DNA of 64,000 nucleotides from positions 186,001 to 250,000 of the forward strand of contig JAIQGF010000001.1 in the NCBI GenBank assembly GCA_020072845.1, read 5' to 3'. How positions within the stretch are numbered: position 1 is the stretch's first letter; each line of letters begins with the position of its first letter. Below the pieces are notes generated by a model, which did no database searches, was not told the DNA's origin, and worked only from the letters and a program-made list of their open reading frames with translations. Shown piece after piece: positions 1-8,488 of this stretch. The DNA is from Terriglobia bacterium (lineage in GTDB: Bacteria > Acidobacteriota > Terriglobia > Terriglobales > Acidobacteriaceae). Position numbers and translations under genes: made by a program.

Positions 1-1
1 G

Positions 2-334
2 ACGCCGGCGTTCGCGCTGATGGCGCAGGGCGCGCTGGCGTGCGTGTTCGCGCTGTCAGGCACCTACGATCAGCTGTTCACCTACACGGAGTTCGGGATG
101 ATCCTGTCGTACGTGGCGACGGTGGGCGCGCTGTTCGTGTTGCGCCGCAAGCGTCCCGACACGCTGCGGCCCTACCGCTGCTGGGGTTATCCGTGGATGC
201 CGGCGGTGTACGTGGTGCTGATCGCCGGATGGCTGGCGAACACGACCTTCGAGCGGCCCAGGGAAGCGGTGTCATGCCTGGTACTCTCGGCAATCGGGCT
301 GCCGGGGTATTTGTATTGGAAGAAAAGCTTTTAG
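2..334 (+). CDS. APC-family amino acid permease, C-terminal part
   Basis: The reading frame is open from the window edge, so the start lies outside. About 110 C-terminal residues are visible. They contain two hydrophobic segments before a basic loop reading RRKRPDTLRPYRCWGYPW, followed by two more hydrophobic segments and the end YWKKSF. That loop, with charged residues ahead of a P-Y-R-x-x-G-Y-P motif, is characteristic of the C-terminal third of amino acid/polyamine/organocation transporters. The protein would be an inner-membrane secondary transporter of an amino acid. The substrate cannot be told from this part. The stop codon lies inside a short repeat of AGCTCTTA-like words. Confidence 0.85.
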   Translation, partial: TPAFALMAQGALACVFALSGTYDQLFTYTEFGMILSYVATVGALFVLRRKRPDTLRPYRCWGYPWMPAVYVVLIAGWLANTTFERPREAVSCLVLSAIGLPGYLYWKKSF

Positions 335-357
335 CTCTTAAGCTTTTAGCTCTTGGC
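326..357. repeat. Short AGCTCTTA-word repeat
   Basis: Two copies of the word AGCTTTTAGCTCTT in tandem, partly self-complementary. Related words (AAGAGCT, TAGCTAAGAGC) recur at 2523-2661. Confidence 0.6.
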
Positions 358-359
358 TC

Positions 360-560
360 GCAGTCGAATCCGCCTTCTCTCTGCTCAAGCGCGGCATCGT
401 TGGGACGTGGCGTAAAATCAGCGCAAAGCACCTTACAACCGATCTAGACGAGATGACCTTTCGTTTCAATCGCCGCAAGAATCCTGATCTTTTCGTGGAT
501 ACGCTGCGGCACATGGTCACGGCACCAATACTCGCTTTTGAGAAACTCACTGCTCAATAA
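360..560 (+). pseudogene. ISXO2/IS1595-type transposase, C-terminal remnant
   Basis: Reading from 360 in one open frame gives AVESAFSLLKRGIVGTW, then a KISAKHL segment, then DEMTFRFNRRKNPDLF and the end FEKLTAQ with a TAA stop at 558-560. The motif order (E-S-x-F-S-L-L-K-R-G, K-H-L, F-R-F-N-R-R) matches the end of ISXO2-like DDE transposases of the IS1595 family. Only about 66 C-terminal codons remain. The N-terminal and catalytic parts, the terminal inverted repeats and a start codon are missing, so this is a relic. Its last codons overlap, on the opposite strand, the displaced tail of the Ntn-hydrolase gene. Confidence 0.8.
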
Positions 561-650
561 CCTGTGCTCGCTTCCATCGAAGATTAGCAATAAATTCCGT
601 GGCAATCCTTTCAAAGTCGGTATCGGACACGGTTTTGTTGCCAGTCGCTA
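547..650 (-). pseudogene. Displaced C-terminal tail of the Ntn-hydrolase gene cut by IS630
   Basis: If the IS630 element and one TA are removed in silico, the minus-strand frame of the gene at 1796-2450 runs on without a break. It continues as ATGNKTVSDTDFERIATEF, then IANLRWKRAQVIEQ, and stops at TGA (547-549). This adds about 34 codons and gives the native C-terminus. The fit of frame, target-site TA and open reading is direct sequence evidence that the element inserted into this gene. The tail now has no start of its own. Confidence 0.85.
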
Positions 651-1793
651 GTGTAGTGTCCCATAAGTAACTAGCATAAGTAACGGCTTTGGGTTAAGCT
701 GCCGGACATGCGAACCGGTCGCCCCAAACCTGCGCTTACTTTGAACCCAGAGGAACAAACCCAACTGCGCAGTTGGGCTGCTTCTCGCACTTTGCCCCAC
801 GCCTTGGTGTGCCGCGCCCGGCTGGTGCGGTGGTCGGCCCAGGGGCAAAGCAACACGCAAATTGCCCGCCGCTTGCACTGGACCAACGCCACCGTGGGCA
901 ACTGGCGGCGGCGCTTTGTCGAGCACCGGCTGGCGGGACTGTACGATGAGCTGCGTCCCGGCCGACCGCGCAGCATCGAGGATGAGCAGATCGCGGCCCT
1001 GCTCAAACGAACCCTCGCGCGCAAGCCGGCGGGCGCCACCCACTGGAGCGTCCGGCAAGCCGCCCAGGCCAGCGGCATTTCCAAGTCCACCGTTCATCGC
1101 GTGTTTCAACTCTTTGCCCTGCAGCCGCACCGCAGCCGCAGCTTCAAGCTCTCCACCGACCCGTTCTTGGTCGAGAAGGTCCGCGACATCGTCGGCCTCT
1201 ATCTGAACCCGCCCGATCACGCGCTGGTGCTGTGCGTCGATGAAAAAAGCCAGATCCAGGCCCTGAACCGTACCCAGCCGGTGTTGCCCATGGGACTGGG
1301 CTACGTCGAGGGCGTCACCCACGACTACGTCCGCCACGGCACCACCACCCTGTTTGCCGCCCTCGACATCGCCAGCGGCGTGGTCTTTACCGAGTGCAAG
1401 CCGCGCCACCGGCACCAGGAGTTCCTCTCCTTCCTGCGCCGTTTGGATGCCTCCATCCCGGACGGGTTCGACGTGCACCTCATCGTGGACAACTACGCCA
1501 CCCACAAGCACCCCAAGGTCCGCACCTGGCTGGGGCAACGCCCCCGCTATCACATCCACTACACCCCCACCTACTCCTCCTGGCTCAACCAGGTGGAACG
1601 CTGGTTCGCTCTCATCACCCAGCAGGCGATTCGTCGCGGCTCCTTCCGTAGCGTGAAGGACCTGATCGAAAAGATCGACGCTTTTGTGCGAAACTACAAC
1701 CGTTCCCATCGCCCCTTCGCCTGGACAGCAACGGCCGATTCGATCCTGCAAAAGATCGCGCGACTTTGTTCACGTATTTCCGGCACAGGACAC
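651..1793 (+). mobile_element. IS630-family insertion sequence, complete
   Basis: The element is about 1,143 bp and is flanked by TA at 649-650 and 1794-1795, the target duplication expected of IS630/Tc1-type elements. The left end reads GTGTAGTGTCCC. The right end, reverse-complemented, reads GTGTCCTGTGCC; 9 of 12 positions match. The element holds one transposase gene with an intact DDE triad, so it may still be active. Joining the flanks at a single TA restores the reading frame of the interrupted Ntn-hydrolase gene, which fixes the ends. Confidence 0.88.
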
Positions 1794-1796
1794 TAG
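708..1796 (+). CDS. IS630-family transposase
   Basis: This 362-residue DDE transposase catalyses cut-and-paste movement of the surrounding element. The N-terminal 150 residues form two helix-turn-helix-like DNA-binding regions (QIARRLHWTNATVGNWRRRF and the later GISKSTVHRVF). The catalytic domain shows D178 in CVDEKS, D261 in IVDNYATHK and E297 in NQVERWF, with 35 residues between the last two, the DD35E spacing of the IS630 group. The stop codon TAG (1794-1796) is built from the duplicated target TA plus the first flanking base, so it is not wholly inside the element. ATG start at 708 is the first in frame after the left end. Confidence 0.95.
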   Translation: MRTGRPKPALTLNPEEQTQLRSWAASRTLPHALVCRARLVRWSAQGQSNTQIARRLHWTNATVGNWRRRFVEHRLAGLYDELRPGRPRSIEDEQIAALLKRTLARKPAGATHWSVRQAAQASGISKSTVHRVFQLFALQPHRSRSFKLSTDPFLVEKVRDIVGLYLNPPDHALVLCVDEKSQIQALNRTQPVLPMGLGYVEGVTHDYVRHGTTTLFAALDIASGVVFTECKPRHRHQEFLSFLRRLDASIPDGFDVHLIVDNYATHKHPKVRTWLGQRPRYHIHYTPTYSSWLNQVERWFALITQQAIRRGSFRSVKDLIEKIDAFVRNYNRSHRPFAWTATADSILQKIARLCSRISGTGH

Positions 1797-2450
1797 CAGC
1801 AAGCCGCGCCCGAGTGTGAAAAAAAACTCGTATAAGTCTTCTTCATCCGGAGAAAAGCAAAAATTCTTCCTCTCTATTCCCTCATCATCGCGGAGTACAT
1901 GCACGTAGCTGTCGCCGCCGACGTACTGAACAATCTTCTTTGCCGCGGACAGCACTTGCACTATCGCCACCTTGCCGGACTCCAAGGCCATGTAGGGCGT
2001 ATATAGATGATCGCCGACAAACTGAACCAAGTCGCCACAACCCACAATTTCCATCGGCTTCATTCGGTGAACACTACTGCAATCAATGCTCCACGCTGCT
2101 GCCTTGTTCTCTTCTTGTGGCTTCGTAGCGACGAGCAACCTCATTCTCGTGCTGTTTTGATCCGGATATGTTGGGAACTCGTCTCGATAGAGCCCAAGCA
2201 TGATTTCTTGCAGAAAGGCGCCTGTAGACTTCGTTGTTTGGGCCTTTTCCGGAGTCAGGCCGTCGAAGATGCGCTCGACCGCCGTGTCCATAAGATGGCC
2301 GTTCTCACACGCTCCCGTGATCAGCGCGCGCTGTCCTTCAATCTTCGTCGGAATTTTGTGAACTCGTCGGCGCATGTCACCGACGGTTTCGTCAACGTCC
2401 GCTCCAAAGACAACGCCCCCGTCGCACAGCATCCCTACCGCAATAGTCAT
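1796..2450 (-). pseudogene. Proteasome-like Ntn-hydrolase, interrupted by IS630
   Basis: The N-terminus MTIAVGMLCDGGVVFGADV, followed by RALITGACENG, resembles 20S proteasome-type beta subunits and related bacterial Ntn-hydrolases. In these, removal of Met exposes a catalytic Thr (here Thr2). I chose the ATG at 2450 because it places that Thr correctly; the frame is open to 2492. About 218 native residues are followed by eight encoded by the IS end (ending VSCAGNT). The original last 34 codons lie at 547-650. The truncated product loses only a C-terminal helix-like segment, so residual function is possible. The substrate and role are unknown. No partner gene is adjacent. Confidence 0.75.
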
Positions 2451-2522
2451 GCGCGACCTCGGGGAGTTGGATGCATGTCTCAATAGAATCATGCACTCTT
2501 TTACTTCGTCAAAGGCATAATA

Positions 2523-2661
2523 ATCCTAGCTTTTAAGCTCTGAGCTCGAGATTCTGCTAAGAGCTGCTGCCTCTGCCCGAGAAAAGCAAAGTCCCGGCCA
2601 CAAGGCCGGGACTTTCCAATATTGAAACGCTAGCGGCTAAGAGCTAATAGCTAAGAGCTTC
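2523..2661. repeat. AGCTCTTA-word inverted arms around a terminator
   Basis: At 2523-2572 the words read AGCTTTTAAGCTCTGAGCTC and CTAAGAGCTGC. At 2634-2661 they read GCTAAGAGCTAATAGCTAAG. The arms are imperfectly complementary and enclose the hairpin at 2588-2615. Confidence 0.55.
2588..2615 (-). terminator. Rho-independent terminator of the PIN/TRAM gene
   Basis: A perfect 12-bp stem AAAGTCCCGGCC / GGCCGGGACTTT closes a four-base loop (ACAA). On the minus strand it is followed by TTTGCTTTT. It lies about 48 bp after the stop codon of the gene at 2663-3781. Confidence 0.8.
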
Positions 2662-2662
2662 T

Positions 2663-3781
2663 TTACACCGGTTCAACCGGCCGTTCCGCCGCCGCCACGG
2701 GCGATGCCTGCGATCCTGCCGACTGCGGCGGTCCGGAGGGTTGCGGCGACCCGGGACGGACGTTGGCCGTGCGCGGCAGTTCCGTGCGTACCGTCGCCCG
2801 CTCATCGAACTTTCCAAAGATCATCTTCCCCGCCGTGGTCTGCAACACGGAGGTGACGGCGATATCGACGGTCTTGCCGATCATCTTGCGCGCATTGTCC
2901 ACCACGACCATGGTGCCGTCGTCCAGGTAGGCCACGCCCTGGTTGTACTCCTTGCCTTCCTTCAGGATGAACACGCGCATGGCCTCGCCCGGCAGCACGA
3001 TCGGCTTCAGCGAGTTCGCCAACTCGTTGATGTTGAGCACTTCCACGCCCTGGAGCTGCGCCACTTTGTTGAGGTTAAAATCGTTGGTCACGATCTTCCC
3101 CTCCATCAGCTTGGCCAGCTCGATCAGCTTCATGTCCACTTCCCGCACCGCGGGAAAATCGTCTTCCACGATCTGCACTTGCAGGGTCGCGATCTTCTGG
3201 ACGCGCTGCAAAATGTCCAGTCCGCGCCGCCCGCGATTGCGTTTCAGCGAATCGGCGCTGTCGGCCACCAGTTGCAGCTCGCGCAAGACGAACTGCGGAA
3301 TCACCAGCACGCCATCCAGGAACCCGGTCTCGGCGATATCCGCAATCCGCCCGTCAATGATGACGCTGGTGTCCAGGATCTTGTAGCTCTTCTTGGACTG
3401 TTTTTCTCCACCGAAAATTCCGCCCAGCGCCGACAGGTTCAGCAGGTCGCCCTTGTTGGCTCCGACAATCAGCCCCACGTAAGCCATCAACAGGATGACC
3501 AGCAATTGCAGGAAGCTTTGCGTCGCGCCGGGCTTGAGAGAATTGCGGATGACGATGCTGAACAGGTAGGCGCCGATAATGCCGAGAATGCTGCCAATGG
3601 CCGCCCCGATCAGGCGCTTGAGGCTGATCTGCCGCAGCCGCATCTCGAACAGCACGATGGCCAGGCCGATTCCCGCCCCCACCACCATATCCGGCACGGG
3701 ATTGAGCCCGAACGGCTGCAGGAAGTAGCAGACGGCGGCCACCACGACGACAAAAATTGCCCGTATGAGGACAATGTCCAA
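2663..3781 (-). CDS. PIN/TRAM-domain membrane protein (YacL-like)
   Basis: This 372-residue protein has four hydrophobic segments in its first 115 residues. Next comes a PIN nuclease-like domain (about 130-245) beginning [16 protein letters not shown] and carrying later acidic residues in [15 protein letters not shown]. It then has a TRAM-like beta domain (about 265-330). The order TM-PIN-TRAM is that of Bacillus YacL and its relatives, presumed membrane-tethered RNases of unknown target. The tail after about 330 is Pro/Ser/Gln-rich and probably disordered. The start is TTG at 3781, supported by a strong GGGGGGAGG ribosome-binding site five bases upstream. It is a monocistronic unit with its own terminator. 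Confidence 0.88.
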   Translation of the reverse strand: MDIVLIRAIFVVVVAAVCYFLQPFGLNPVPDMVVGAGIGLAIVLFEMRLRQISLKRLIGAAIGSILGIIGAYLFSIVIRNSLKPGATQSFLQLLVILLMAYVGLIVGANKGDLLNLSALGGIFGGEKQSKKSYKILDTSVIIDGRIADIAETGFLDGVLVIPQFVLRELQLVADSADSLKRNRGRRGLDILQRVQKIATLQVQIVEDDFPAVREVDMKLIELAKLMEGKIVTNDFNLNKVAQLQGVEVLNINELANSLKPIVLPGEAMRVFILKEGKEYNQGVAYLDDGTMVVVDNARKMIGKTVDIAVTSVLQTTAGKMIFGKFDERATVRTELPRTANVRPGSPQPSGPPQSAGSQASPVAAAERPVEPV

Positions 3782-4039
3782 CTGAACCTCCCCCCAGCCG
3801 AAAAACGGGTCGGCTGAAGTACCGTCACGAGTTCACCGGTTCGGGGGTTCCGATCAACCCGGGATAACGAGGTTATAAATGTATGCTTTTATATCACCTG
3901 ATTAGCCCGCCGTGCACGCCAAATTGCGTCGGCGCAAACCGCAAGTCCCATTCCGGCATGGCATTCCAGACGCTGCCTGCACCCCGGGGTCAGGTTCCTT
4001 GCCACCGTTACTTCCACCTGTTACGTTGAATTTGGAGTT

Positions 4040-4723
4040 ATGGAGCATCCCTGCCATCAGTGCGGTACTGCGGTGGAAGACGGGACCGCCTTCTGTAAGC
4101 ACTGCGGCGCCCCTCAGATCCGGGTAATCGGGGAGGAGCGCGCTACCGAGCCCCTTCTCCCCGGTACTCCGGCTGAAATCCAGCCGCCCGCCGAACCGGT
4201 TTCCCTGGGTGGCGCCACGCCAGCCGCGCCCCTCGGCATTGACTGGTCCCAGGCTGTGCCCGCCGCCGCGCTGGCCGGATTCTTCCTGGCGATTGCCTGG
4301 GTTATCCCGTTTCTTGGCTTTCTGTTATGGCTGGTTGTCGGGGGCGTGCTGGGGATCGCGATGTATCGCCGCCGCGTGCCACAGGCGACGCTCACCCCGG
4401 GTCTGGGCGCCCGCATCGGGGCGGTCACGGGATTGTTTGGATTCGTCGTCTTCGCCGTTCTGTTCGGCTTGGAATTGCTGGTAAGCCGCGGCAGCGGCCG
4501 TTTTCGCCAGATGCTGCAGCAGATCGTCGAGCAGGCCGCCGCGCGCAACGCCGATCCCCGCGCCCAACAGGCCATCCAGCAGATGATGACCCCCGCCGGC
4601 CTCGCCCTGCTGGTCACTATCGTCCTGGTGGTGTTCCTCGCCGCCTTCCTCGCCTTATCCAGTATCGGCGGGGCTCTCGGCGCCTGGCTGCTGGGCAAGA
4701 GTCCGCGCGACCGGCAAAGCTAG
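4040..4723 (+). CDS. Zinc-ribbon membrane protein
   Basis: The 227-residue product starts MEHPCHQCGTAVEDGTAFC and has Cys5-x2-Cys8 and Cys19-x2-Cys22, a classic N-terminal zinc ribbon. A Pro/Glu-rich linker of about 45 residues follows. Hydrophobic segments then occur at about 75-112 (two), 130-152 and 190-218. A polar stretch rich in Gln and Ala (RQMLQQIVEQAAARNADP) lies between the last two. It is an inner-membrane protein with a cytosolic zinc finger. Proteins of this layout are common in Acidobacteriota and have no assigned function. The ATG start is chosen because the zinc ribbon begins at once. A repeat block follows the stop. Confidence 0.75.
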   Translation: MEHPCHQCGTAVEDGTAFCKHCGAPQIRVIGEERATEPLLPGTPAEIQPPAEPVSLGGATPAAPLGIDWSQAVPAAALAGFFLAIAWVIPFLGFLLWLVVGGVLGIAMYRRRVPQATLTPGLGARIGAVTGLFGFVVFAVLFGLELLVSRGSGRFRQMLQQIVEQAAARNADPRAQQAIQQMMTPAGLALLVTIVLVVFLAAFLALSSIGGALGAWLLGKSPRDRQS

Positions 4724-4880
4724 ATTTGCCATTGGCCATTAGCCGCCAGCCGTGTGCCAACCGCGACCAGCCCTGACATCCAAGGTATGCGCAATCAGCT
4801 GCGCGGAAACGCGCGCATGCCTGACCAAGGGCCAATGGCGAATGGCCAAAAGCTAATTGCCAATCGCCAATCGCTTCTTT
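4724..4880. repeat. GCCATTGGC-word inverted repeat
   Basis: The left arm (4729-4753) reads CCATTGGCCATTAGCCGCC. The right arm (4828-4874) has GGGCCAATGGCGAATGGCC and TTGCCAATCGCCAATCGC. The arms can pair imperfectly in the leader of the pyr operon, so an effect on its transcription is conceivable but not shown. Confidence 0.6.
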
Positions 4881-4894
4881 ATGATTCCCCGGCC

Positions 4895-5467
4895 ATGAGT
4901 TCCACTCCCACCTCAACACCCAAGCTGCGTCTGAAGGCGCAACTGATGTCCGCCTCCGAGATCGAACGGACGCTGGTGCGGTTGGCGCACGAAATCATCG
5001 AGAAAAATAACGGCATCAAGGACCTTGCCCTGGTGGGAATTCGCCGGCGTGGAGTGCCGATCGCGCAGCGCCTCGGCAAAATCATCCAGCGCATCGAAGG
5101 CACGGCCATCCCGGTGGGCATCCTCGACATTTCGCTCTACCGCGATGACCTGTCCACCGTCGGCCCCAAGCCGCTGGTGCAAAAGGCCGACATCGGATGT
5201 CCGGTCACCGACATGAACATCGTCCTCTGCGACGACGTTCTCTACACCGGCCGCACCACCCGCGCCGCGCTCGACGCGCTGGTGGATCACGGCCGCCCCA
5301 GCCGCGTGCAACTGCTCGTCCTGATCGATCGCGGCCATCGCGAACTGCCCATCGAGGCCGGGTTTGTCGGCCGCACGGTGCAGACCACGCGCAACGAGAT
5401 CATCGAGGTTAAGCTTCAGGAAACTGACAGCATGGAGAAGGTGCTGCTGGTGGAGAAGGAAACCTGA
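4895..5467 (+). CDS. pyrR: PyrR: pyr operon regulator / uracil phosphoribosyltransferase
   Basis: The 190-residue product belongs to the type I phosphoribosyltransferase fold. The PRPP-binding loop is LCDDVLYTGRTTRAALDAL (about 110-128), and VGIRRRGVPIAQRL precedes it. PyrR proteins bind the leader of pyr mRNA in response to UMP or UTP, and many also convert uracil to UMP. The ATG at 4895 is used because it yields the usual PyrR length and N-terminus (SASEIERTLVRLAHEI). The frame is open further upstream through repeat sequence. It is the first gene of pyrR-pyrB-pyrC; the stop overlaps or abuts the start of pyrB. I did not identify the PyrR binding loop in the leader. Confidence 0.93.
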   Translation: MSSTPTSTPKLRLKAQLMSASEIERTLVRLAHEIIEKNNGIKDLALVGIRRRGVPIAQRLGKIIQRIEGTAIPVGILDISLYRDDLSTVGPKPLVQKADIGCPVTDMNIVLCDDVLYTGRTTRAALDALVDHGRPSRVQLLVLIDRGHRELPIEAGFVGRTVQTTRNEIIEVKLQETDSMEKVLLVEKET

Positions 5468-5517
5468 TCGCGAACGCCAACGCTCCGGCGGCGCGGCGCA
5501 AGCTGGCGCACGCGTCG

Positions 5518-6408
5518 TTGCTGGGCATTGAACAGCTCGAAACCGACGAGATCGTCGCCATTCTGCGGCTCGCCAAGCGCTTTCAGCGTGCCCGCCCCCG
5601 CCCCTTGTTCAAGGAAAAACGGGTTGCGCTGCTCTTCTACGAGGCCTCGACGCGCACCCGCATCTCCTTCGAGTTTGCCGCCAAAGTGCTGGGCGCCACC
5701 ACCACCATCGTGCACCCCACCGCGTCCAGCGTCGAGAAAGGCGAGTCGCTGATTGACACCGGCCTGACCATCCGCGCCCTCGGCGCCCAGGTCATCATCA
5801 TTCGCCATCCCTCGTCGGGCGCGCCCCACGTGCTCGCCCGCCATGTGGATGTCCCGGTCATCAACGCCGGCGACGGCATGCACGAGCACCCCTCGCAGGC
5901 GCTGCTTGATGCCTTCACCATCCTGCAACATAAGCAAACCTTGCGCGGACTGCGCGTGGCGATTGTCGGTGATATCTTTCACAGCCGCGTGGCGCGCTCG
6001 GAAGTGCACCTGCTGGGCCGCTTCGGCGCCAAGGTCATGCTGTGCGGGCCGCCGGAACTGGCGCCCGATTCGGCCGCAAGCCTCGCTCCCGGCGTGCAGG
6101 TGACGCGCAACCTCGGCGAGGCCCTGCGCGGCGCCGACGTGGTTATGGTCCTGCGCATCCAGAAGGAACGCCTCGCCGGCAAACAGATCAGCGTCGAACA
6201 GTACATCGCGCAATACCAGGTCACGCCCGAGCGGCTGAAGCTGGCCAAGCGCGACGCCGTCCTCATGCATCCAGGCCCGATTATTCGTGGTATGGAATTG
6301 ACCGGCGAACTGGCCGACAGCCCGCAGTCCGTGGTGCTGGAACAGGTGGCCAACGGCATTCCCGTACGCATGGCAATCCTGGCCCGCGCGCTGGAGATTC
6401 GAGTTTAG
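5518..6408 (+). CDS. pyrB: Aspartate carbamoyltransferase catalytic subunit
   Basis: PyrB makes carbamoyl-aspartate from carbamoyl phosphate and aspartate, the first committed step of pyrimidine synthesis. The carbamoyl-phosphate loop is YEASTRTRISFEFA. Further signatures are a second-domain HEHPSQALLDAFT motif and VLMHPGPIIRGMEL near the end. The TTG at 5518 gives 296 residues and begins MLGIEQLETDEI. In-frame coding reaches back to 5464 (KLAHASLLGIEQL) and would bring the protein to the usual 305-314 residues. The only candidate there is CTG, overlapping the pyrR stop. The start is therefore uncertain, but translational coupling to pyrR is likely. Confidence 0.93.
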   Translation: MLGIEQLETDEIVAILRLAKRFQRARPRPLFKEKRVALLFYEASTRTRISFEFAAKVLGATTTIVHPTASSVEKGESLIDTGLTIRALGAQVIIIRHPSSGAPHVLARHVDVPVINAGDGMHEHPSQALLDAFTILQHKQTLRGLRVAIVGDIFHSRVARSEVHLLGRFGAKVMLCGPPELAPDSAASLAPGVQVTRNLGEALRGADVVMVLRIQKERLAGKQISVEQYIAQYQVTPERLKLAKRDAVLMHPGPIIRGMELTGELADSPQSVVLEQVANGIPVRMAILARALEIRV

Positions 6409-6443
<35 letters not shown>

Positions 6444-6447
6444 ATCG

Positions 6448-7782
6448 ATGGCGAAGAAACCACAACCCGCAACCCGTCGCGATGACAAACCATCGCCCAA
6501 TTCCCTGCTCATTCGCGGCGGCCGCGTCATCGACCCTGCCACCAACACTGATGCCGAACTCGACCTCCTGCTGCGCGACGGTCGCGTCGCCGAACTCGCC
6601 CCCCGCTCCAAGCTGATCGGGCGGGCTGCCGAAACCCTCGATGCCCGCGGCCTCATCGTCGCCCCCGGCTTCATCGATCTCCACGTCCACCTGCGCGAGC
6701 CCGGCCAGTCGCACAAGGAAACCATCGCCACCGGCACCGCGGCCGCGGCGGCGGGCGGCTTCACCTCCGTCTGCCCGATGCCCAATACTTCGCCGGTCAA
6801 CGATTCCGTCGAAATCACCGCCTGGATGCAGGAGGCAGCGCGCGGCGCCGTGGTCAACATCTTCCCCGTCGCCGCCGCCACCCTGGGCAGCAACGGCGAG
6901 CAGATCGCCGATTTCTACGCTCTGCAGCGCGCCGGGGCCGTCGCCTTCACCGACGATGGCAAGCCGGTTCTCGATGACAAGCTCATGCGCGAAGCGCTCA
7001 GCCTCGCCGCGCGCCTCAAGGTTCCGGTCATTCAGCACGCCGAGGACACGTGCCTGACCGCCGGCGCCACCATGAACGACGGCCCCATGGCTTTCCGTCT
7101 CGGACTCCGCGGCATGCCCGCCGAAGCTGAGTCCAGGATCGTGGAACGCGATATCGAACTGGCGCGCGCCACCCAGGCACATCTGCACGTCGCCCATCTA
7201 TCTACCGCCGCCGCCCTCAAAGCCGTGCGCCGCGGCAAGCGCGACCACATCCACGTCACCTGCGAGGTCACGCCCCATCATTTCACCCTGCTCGATGAAA
7301 ACGTCGGCGAGTACGATTCCAATTTCAAGATGAACCCGCCGCTGCGCTCCGCCGCCGATCGCGAGGCCCTGCTCGCCGCCCTCGCCGACGGCGCCATTGA
7401 CGCCATCGCCACCGACCACGCCCCCCACGCCGAGCACGAAAAAGAGGTCGAGTTCGATCGCGCTCCCTTCGGCGTCATCGGACTGGAAACCGCACTGGCG
7501 CTGGCCATCACCCGCCTGCACCGCGAAAAAAACGTGCCACTGCGCCGCCTGGTCGAACTGCTTTCCACCAACCCTGCGCGCATCATCAACCTGCGCGGAC
7601 GCGGCACCCTGGAACCCGGCGCGCACGCCGACGTCGTCATCTTCGATCCCAAGAAGCGCTGGACTTACCAGGCCTCCCAGTCACTCTCCAAGTCGCGCAA
7701 TACGCCATTTGACGGCTGGACCTTCACCGGCAAAGTGATGGCGACGATTGTGAGTGGGAATTTTGTGTACCGCAGCTCCTAG
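6448..7782 (+). CDS. pyrC: Dihydroorotase, class I
   Basis: This amidohydrolase of 444 residues interconverts carbamoyl-aspartate and dihydroorotate. It shows the metal motif DLHVHLREPG (about 76-85), the AFTDDGKPVLDD segment typical of class I enzymes, the histidine motif CEVTPHHFTL, and ATDHAPHAEHEKEVEF with the catalytic Asp. The first 25 residues (lysine- and arginine-rich) precede the usual start SLLIRGGRVID and may be partly non-native. The ATG at 6448 lacks a clear ribosome-binding site because the TTCGGTTT repeat occupies that position. It is the last gene of the pyr operon. Confidence 0.95.
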   Translation: MAKKPQPATRRDDKPSPNSLLIRGGRVIDPATNTDAELDLLLRDGRVAELAPRSKLIGRAAETLDARGLIVAPGFIDLHVHLREPGQSHKETIATGTAAAAAGGFTSVCPMPNTSPVNDSVEITAWMQEAARGAVVNIFPVAAATLGSNGEQIADFYALQRAGAVAFTDDGKPVLDDKLMREALSLAARLKVPVIQHAEDTCLTAGATMNDGPMAFRLGLRGMPAEAESRIVERDIELARATQAHLHVAHLSTAAALKAVRRGKRDHIHVTCEVTPHHFTLLDENVGEYDSNFKMNPPLRSAADREALLAALADGAIDAIATDHAPHAEHEKEVEFDRAPFGVIGLETALALAITRLHREKNVPLRRLVELLSTNPARIINLRGRGTLEPGAHADVVIFDPKKRWTYQASQSLSKSRNTPFDGWTFTGKVMATIVSGNFVYRSS

Positions 7783-7951
7783 CTTGTACCTGTTAGCCCT
7801 TCTAACCAACAAGCGTATTAGTCCGGGTTTCAAGTTTGAATCTAACATGGTAGTTTATGCTTCCGTCGGGGTGGCTTCGCTTGAGCGGAGTCCTAGCAAC
7901 GAAGGAGGCACTCCACGAGGTACCAAACGTATATCAGTGTGGGAGGTAATT

Positions 7952-8488
7952 ATGGCTGAAGGAACAACCGAGCACAAAACAGAGAAAATCAAGATGTGGA
8001 CAGCGATTTTTGCCCTCTTCCTTGCGGTGATTTCTGCCTTTACTGCGGTTGCCGCGCTTATTGACCGCAGCAAGGCTCAAGCCACGATCAGAGACTTGCA
8101 GGCACAGCTGCAGACGATCGGGGGGAAGTATGAGTGGCAATGGGCTGGGGACCGCTGGATAGGGGGGCTCACCATCACCAACGATGAGAGCGGCCGTCTA
8201 AGGGCTAAGGTCGATGTGAAACAGCGGTGTCGTGATACATGGGTCGAGTTCATGAAGGGCGAAGGGCCCGTCTACCAGCAGGACGGCGGGTTAAGGCTGG
8301 AGATTTCGTCTCAAGTCACAAACCACGACTACGGCTGTAACGTCACGCATACCGCCAGCCCTACCGTGAGCGGATTCTTGCAACCGACGATTGCATTTGC
8401 TGGGCCTGTGAAGTGGAAAGAGAACGGCCAAGAAGGCCCTGGCGATATGGTGCTCGTGCGCTACACATCATCAAACAAGATTTACTAG
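7952..8488 (+). CDS. Orphan single-pass membrane protein
   Basis: I do not recognise this 178-residue protein. The ATG at 7952 follows a good GGGAGG site by six bases; the frame is open upstream but without such a site. Residues 1-15 are charged, 16-38 form one membrane helix ([20 protein letters not shown]), 42-56 look like a short coiled coil ([14 protein letters not shown]), and the remainder is a polar domain with two cysteines, likely outside the cytoplasm. Base composition is visibly lower in GC than neighbouring genes and it sits between the pyr operon and the convergent queA, so recent acquisition is possible. Confidence 0.6.
   Translation: MAEGTTEHKTEKIKMWTAIFALFLAVISAFTAVAALIDRSKAQATIRDLQAQLQTIGGKYEWQWAGDRWIGGLTITNDESGRLRAKVDVKQRCRDTWVEFMKGEGPVYQQDGGLRLEISSQVTNHDYGCNVTHTASPTVSGFLQPTIAFAGPVKWKENGQEGPGDMVLVRYTSSNKIY

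Noticed and set aside
338-550. A 70-codon minus-strand frame near the ISXO2 remnant
   Set aside because: The plus strand in this stretch reads as transposase and the minus strand in another frame as the displaced gene tail; the 70-codon frame has neither pattern.
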